Assembly: GCA_944393395.1 (NCBI GenBank)
Contig: CALYAB010000012.1
Coordinates: 1 to 34,925, forward strand
Direction: 5' to 3'
DNA: 34,925 nucleotides
From: an uncultured Clostridia bacterium
GTDB taxonomy: Bacteria > Bacillota > Clostridia > TANB77 > CAG-508
Positions 33,701-34,925 of the stretch are shown piece by piece. Numbering within the stretch: position 1 is the first letter of the stretch; the number at the start of each line of letters is the position of its first letter. The translations under genes were made by a program, and so were the position numbers. The notes below the pieces were generated by a model that saw only the letters and a program-made list of their open reading frames with translations, was not told where the DNA came from and did no database searches.

Positions 33701-34286
33701 ACTAGGAGAAATTCAATCAGGTCATTTAGAGCAAGTAGGATATGACACATATTGTAACTTATTAGATGAAGTTATAAAAGAAATGAAAGGTATTGAAGAA
33801 AAACCAGAAGTGGATATTCAAATAGACTTAAATGTAACCAGCTATATTCCAGACGACTATATCTCAGATGCCAATCAAAAAATCGAAATTTATCAAGATA
33901 TTGCGTTATGTAAAAATGAAGAAGATATACAAAATATTATTGATGAAATAATTGATAGATTTGGAAATATGCCAGCAGAACTAGAAAACTTAATTGATAT
34001 TGCAAGAATTAAATATTTAGCAAAAGCGTTAAATATATTAAAAATTGCAAGTAAGAAAACAGCAGTTGTATTTACTTTTGAAGAAAGAGATTTTAATTAT
34101 GATGTCGCAAAATTAGTTAATGAATATGGAAATAGATTAAAATTCTCAGCAGGTATTAAGCCGATGATTACTCTAGAGATTGGAACAACTAATGAGATAA
34201 AGATTTTAAATGATGTGACAGAATTTTTGAAGACATTAAAGGAATATAAAATAGAAGAAAATAAAGAAGTAACAAAAGAATTATAA
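30783..34286 (+). CDS. mfd: Transcription-repair coupling factor
   Basis: Mfd pushes stalled RNA polymerase off damaged DNA and recruits UvrA. The 1167 residues contain the UvrB-like N-terminal module (about 1-330, with [10 protein letters not shown] and RGGILDI), the RNA-polymerase-interacting domain (about 490-560, [12 protein letters not shown]), the translocase with GDVGYGKTE (643-651), the DEEH box (744-747), [11 protein letters not shown] and QIRGRVGRS, and the C-terminal TRCF domain that binds UvrA (about 1010-1120). The length is normal. RBS is AAAGGAAGAG. A perfect 10-bp hairpin lies in codons 25-33. Confidence 0.97.
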   Translation: MNTILGELGKSQKFVTLIDQLEKEKSPIMISGLTGVGMVEILASINEYAKKPILIVTYNEIQAKEIAENIKAFTDKGDIFPKKEIVTYDYIAESKDLPYERIEVLSKIKEKRNPIIITTIEALMQKLPPEEVLFKNMLQFKIGDVYSLEEIKKKLVNLGYARCDLIEGRGQFSIRGGILDISLSEKIGVRIEFWGDEVDSIRNFAIVSQRSINTLEKVKIYPAHEYILENSIDKVCKNIRNLNIDKNQEELLEEDIEQIIAGNYISKIDKYFDCFYSKSSNLLDYISSKYIIAIDEERKIEQRAINIKQDRKHLIDNLIDKEKIIPQALENTIEYEELEDILDKGKRNIIYLEKQDSVTNKQAEKYVFEYREVNFYKSEIENLFEELKEALKKKKSVYVLVENKEKAKKLKEILEKEEIICKIEEKLDKTIVVKTEEKVITIGIGKISAGFENYEINQLVISADELISGEKKKRKRVHSAYNEGEKVVFADLQIGDYVVHKTYGIGIYIGVNTIKADGTIKDYIKIKYKNDDILYIPTNQMDMIRKYVGGDKINPKINRLGSKEWENTKTKVKKNLREVAKELIELYAKREKSQGFAFSKDTPWQNEFEAKFPYQETDDQLRCIEEVKKDMEIAKPMDRLLCGDVGYGKTEVAIRAAFKAVMDQKQVAYLAPTTVLAEQQYQEFKERMKDYPIKVEILNRFKSAKYQKEVVKALKLGEVDIVIGTHRILSKDVEFKDLGLLIIDEEHRFGVKDKEKIKQYKTNVDVLTMTATPIPRTLHMSIVGVRDMSVIYEPPQNRRPVQTYVLEYDKEVIKEAITKELERDGQVFYIFNNVENIQKKADEISSLVPEAEVVYAHGRMTGTQIEEIMDDFVQKKSNVLVCTTILESGIDIPNANTIIVENADRMGLAQLYQIRGRVGRSDRQAFAYITYRRDKLLSEVADKRLKAIKEFTEFGSGFKIAMRDLEIRGAGSLLGEIQSGHLEQVGYDTYCNLLDEVIKEMKGIEEKPEVDIQIDLNVTSYIPDDYISDANQKIEIYQDIALCKNEEDIQNIIDEIIDRFGNMPAELENLIDIARIKYLAKALNILKIASKKTAVVFTFEERDFNYDVAKLVNEYGNRLKFSAGIKPMITLEIGTTNEIKILNDVTEFLKTLKEYKIEENKEVTKEL
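30857..30886 (-). terminator. Minus-strand intrinsic terminator inside the start of mfd
   Basis: AAGCCCGATA (30857-30866) and TATCGGGCTT (30871-30880) form a perfect 10-bp stem with a 4-base loop. On the minus strand the stem is followed by TTTTCTTTTTC (30856 downward), which is a textbook terminator. It would stop transcription running antisense into the promoter region of mfd and the Cys-rich gene. Confidence 0.5.
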
Positions 34287-34311
34287 AAGAAAAATAAGTA
34301 AATAAAAAAGG

Positions 34312-34357
34312 CCTAACTTATTAGATAAATATGTTTAATAAGTTAGGTTCTTTTTTT
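34312..34357. terminator. Terminator after mfd, works in both directions
   Basis: CCTAACTTATTA (34312-34323) pairs perfectly with TAATAAGTTAGG (34336-34347), followed by TTCTTTTTTT; on the minus strand the stem is followed by CCTTTTTTATT. It would also stop transcription leaving the adjacent inverted-repeat segment toward mfd. Confidence 0.85.
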
Positions 34358-34385
34358 ACGTTTTTTTGAGAGTTAAAAAAAATAT

Positions 34386-34409
34386 TCCTAGAGTTTTATA
34401 CTCTAAGAA
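34386..34409 (+). repeat. Left 24-bp inverted repeat of a candidate invertible promoter
   Basis: This is the exact reverse complement of 34576-34599. Each arm is itself an imperfect palindrome with half-sites CTTAGAGT and ACTCTAGG around a 5-base ATAAA centre, as expected for a site-specific recombinase target. Confidence 0.7.
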
Positions 34410-34530
34410 TGTATGTTGTTTATCAAAAGTGCTGATATTACAGAAGTTATCTGTTTTTTGTTATGAAAAATATTTTTGATATGCAAAATTTTTGTATATT
34501 TTTTTTACACAAAAACTTTATATATTTTTA

Positions 34531-34559
34531 TTGACTTTACTATATTTTATTGTTAGAAT
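34531..34559 (+). promoter_or_regulatory. Promoter inside the inverted-repeat segment
   Basis: TTGACT (34531-34536), 17 bases, TAGAAT (34554-34559). It points out through the right repeat toward the prepilin-like ORF at 34780. A second, weaker promoter (TTGACT 34629-34634, TAAAAT 34652-34657) lies outside the repeats. The remaining stretch 34600-34779 is AT-rich leader with no gene. Confidence 0.6.
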
Positions 34560-34575
34560 TGAAATGTAAAAAGTG

Positions 34576-34599
34576 TTCTTAGAGTATAAAACTCTAGGA
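34576..34599 (-). repeat. Right 24-bp inverted repeat of the candidate invertible promoter
   Basis: This is a perfect inverse of the left arm with 166 bases between them. Chance occurrence of a 24-base perfect inverted pair at this distance is very unlikely even in AT-rich DNA. Confidence 0.7.
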
Positions 34600-34779
34600 G
34601 AAACAAAGAAGTAAAATACGATAATACATTGACTTAATTCACAAATAAATATAAAATAAAAAATAAAAAGAGTATAATAATAGTTTTATAAATTAAGGAA
34701 TAAAGAATAAAATAAAAGTAAATACTAATACAAAAAAGATAAAAATATAATAAAAAATACAAAAGAAGGGAGAAATAGG

Positions 34780-34899
34780 ATGAATGGATTTCTAAAAGAA
34801 AAAAAGCAAAAAAATAAAAGTGAAAGAGAAAGAGGTATTACATTAATTGCGTTAGTAATAACAATAGTACTAAATTGCTCGTTCCTCGCAATGGTATAA
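34780..34899 (+). pseudogene. Prepilin-like leader ORF, truncated after 39 codons
   Basis: After a good AAGGGAG site, the ORF encodes a basic leader (KEKKQKNKSERERG) and the start of a type IV pilin-like segment, GITLIALVITIV. In clostridial surface proteins this normally continues as a long hydrophobic helix and a large secreted domain. Here it breaks into NCSFLAMV and stops. The break coincides with TTGCTCGTTCCTCGCAA (34874-34890), a hairpin unlike the surroundings, suggesting an inserted repeat. The window ends 26 bases later, so a resumed frame cannot be checked. Confidence 0.55.
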
Positions 34900-34925
34900 A
34901 TGAATAATAATAGAAATAAAATTGA

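Noticed and set aside
34629..34672. Stronger promoter using TTGACT 34629 with TATAAT near 34672
   Set aside because: The spacing of nearly 40 bases is impossible for a sigma-A promoter; only the weaker TAAAAT at 34652 fits.

Overview
The window is AT-rich Gram-positive DNA with AGGAGG-type ribosome binding sites, sigma-A-like promoters (TTGACT/17/TATAAT) and clostridial gene families: OGG-type glycosylase, YitT, AddB, PgeF, and a GITLIALVIT-type surface-protein leader. It most likely comes from an uncultured gut member of the class Clostridia. The class is fairly safe; anything finer is a guess.
Layout: 3-784, the tail of an unknown gene and a small DUF6514-like protein. 1008-4573, topA and a membrane-fused spermidine-synthase-like protein. 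4677-5019, a probable type I toxin-antitoxin locus, followed by tRNA-Cys and tRNA-Gly on the minus strand. 5408-8073, a metal-resistance operon (CadC-like repressor with two operators, separate HMA protein, CadA-like ATPase). 8104-10383 (minus), a membrane-anchored G5-SH3-GH73 wall hydrolase and a membrane-anchored partner. 10744-13460, rnc, a short Elp3-like radical SAM protein and yitT. 13635-15601, an unknown protein faintly like HopA1, then an 8-oxoguanine glycosylase. 15684-23192, addB, an MFS transporter, pgeF, a family-4 uracil-DNA glycosylase and a lone GltD-like oxidoreductase. 23153-23573, a composite hairpin repeat. 23551-24660 (minus), a putative HExxH metalloprotein. 24920-25498, a coiled-coil repeat protein. 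25541-27964 (minus), leuS. 28215-30209, topB. 30404-30577 (minus), a Cys-rich peptide. 30783-34286, mfd. 34386-34899, a promoter flanked by perfect 24-bp inverted repeats in front of a broken prepilin-like ORF.
Most of the window is housekeeping, enriched in DNA topology and repair (topA, topB, ogg, addB, udg, mfd). The most interesting parts are non-coding: (1) a candidate invertible promoter at 34386-34599; (2) an Fst-like convergent toxin/antitoxin RNA pair at 4700-5020; (3) a family of short intergenic palindromic repeats with ends resembling GCTGAACAGTAAC; (4) a 138-bp multi-hairpin unit present twice at 23280-23573, which also forms the 3' end of the metalloprotein gene. No rRNA, CRISPR array, transposase or prophage was seen.
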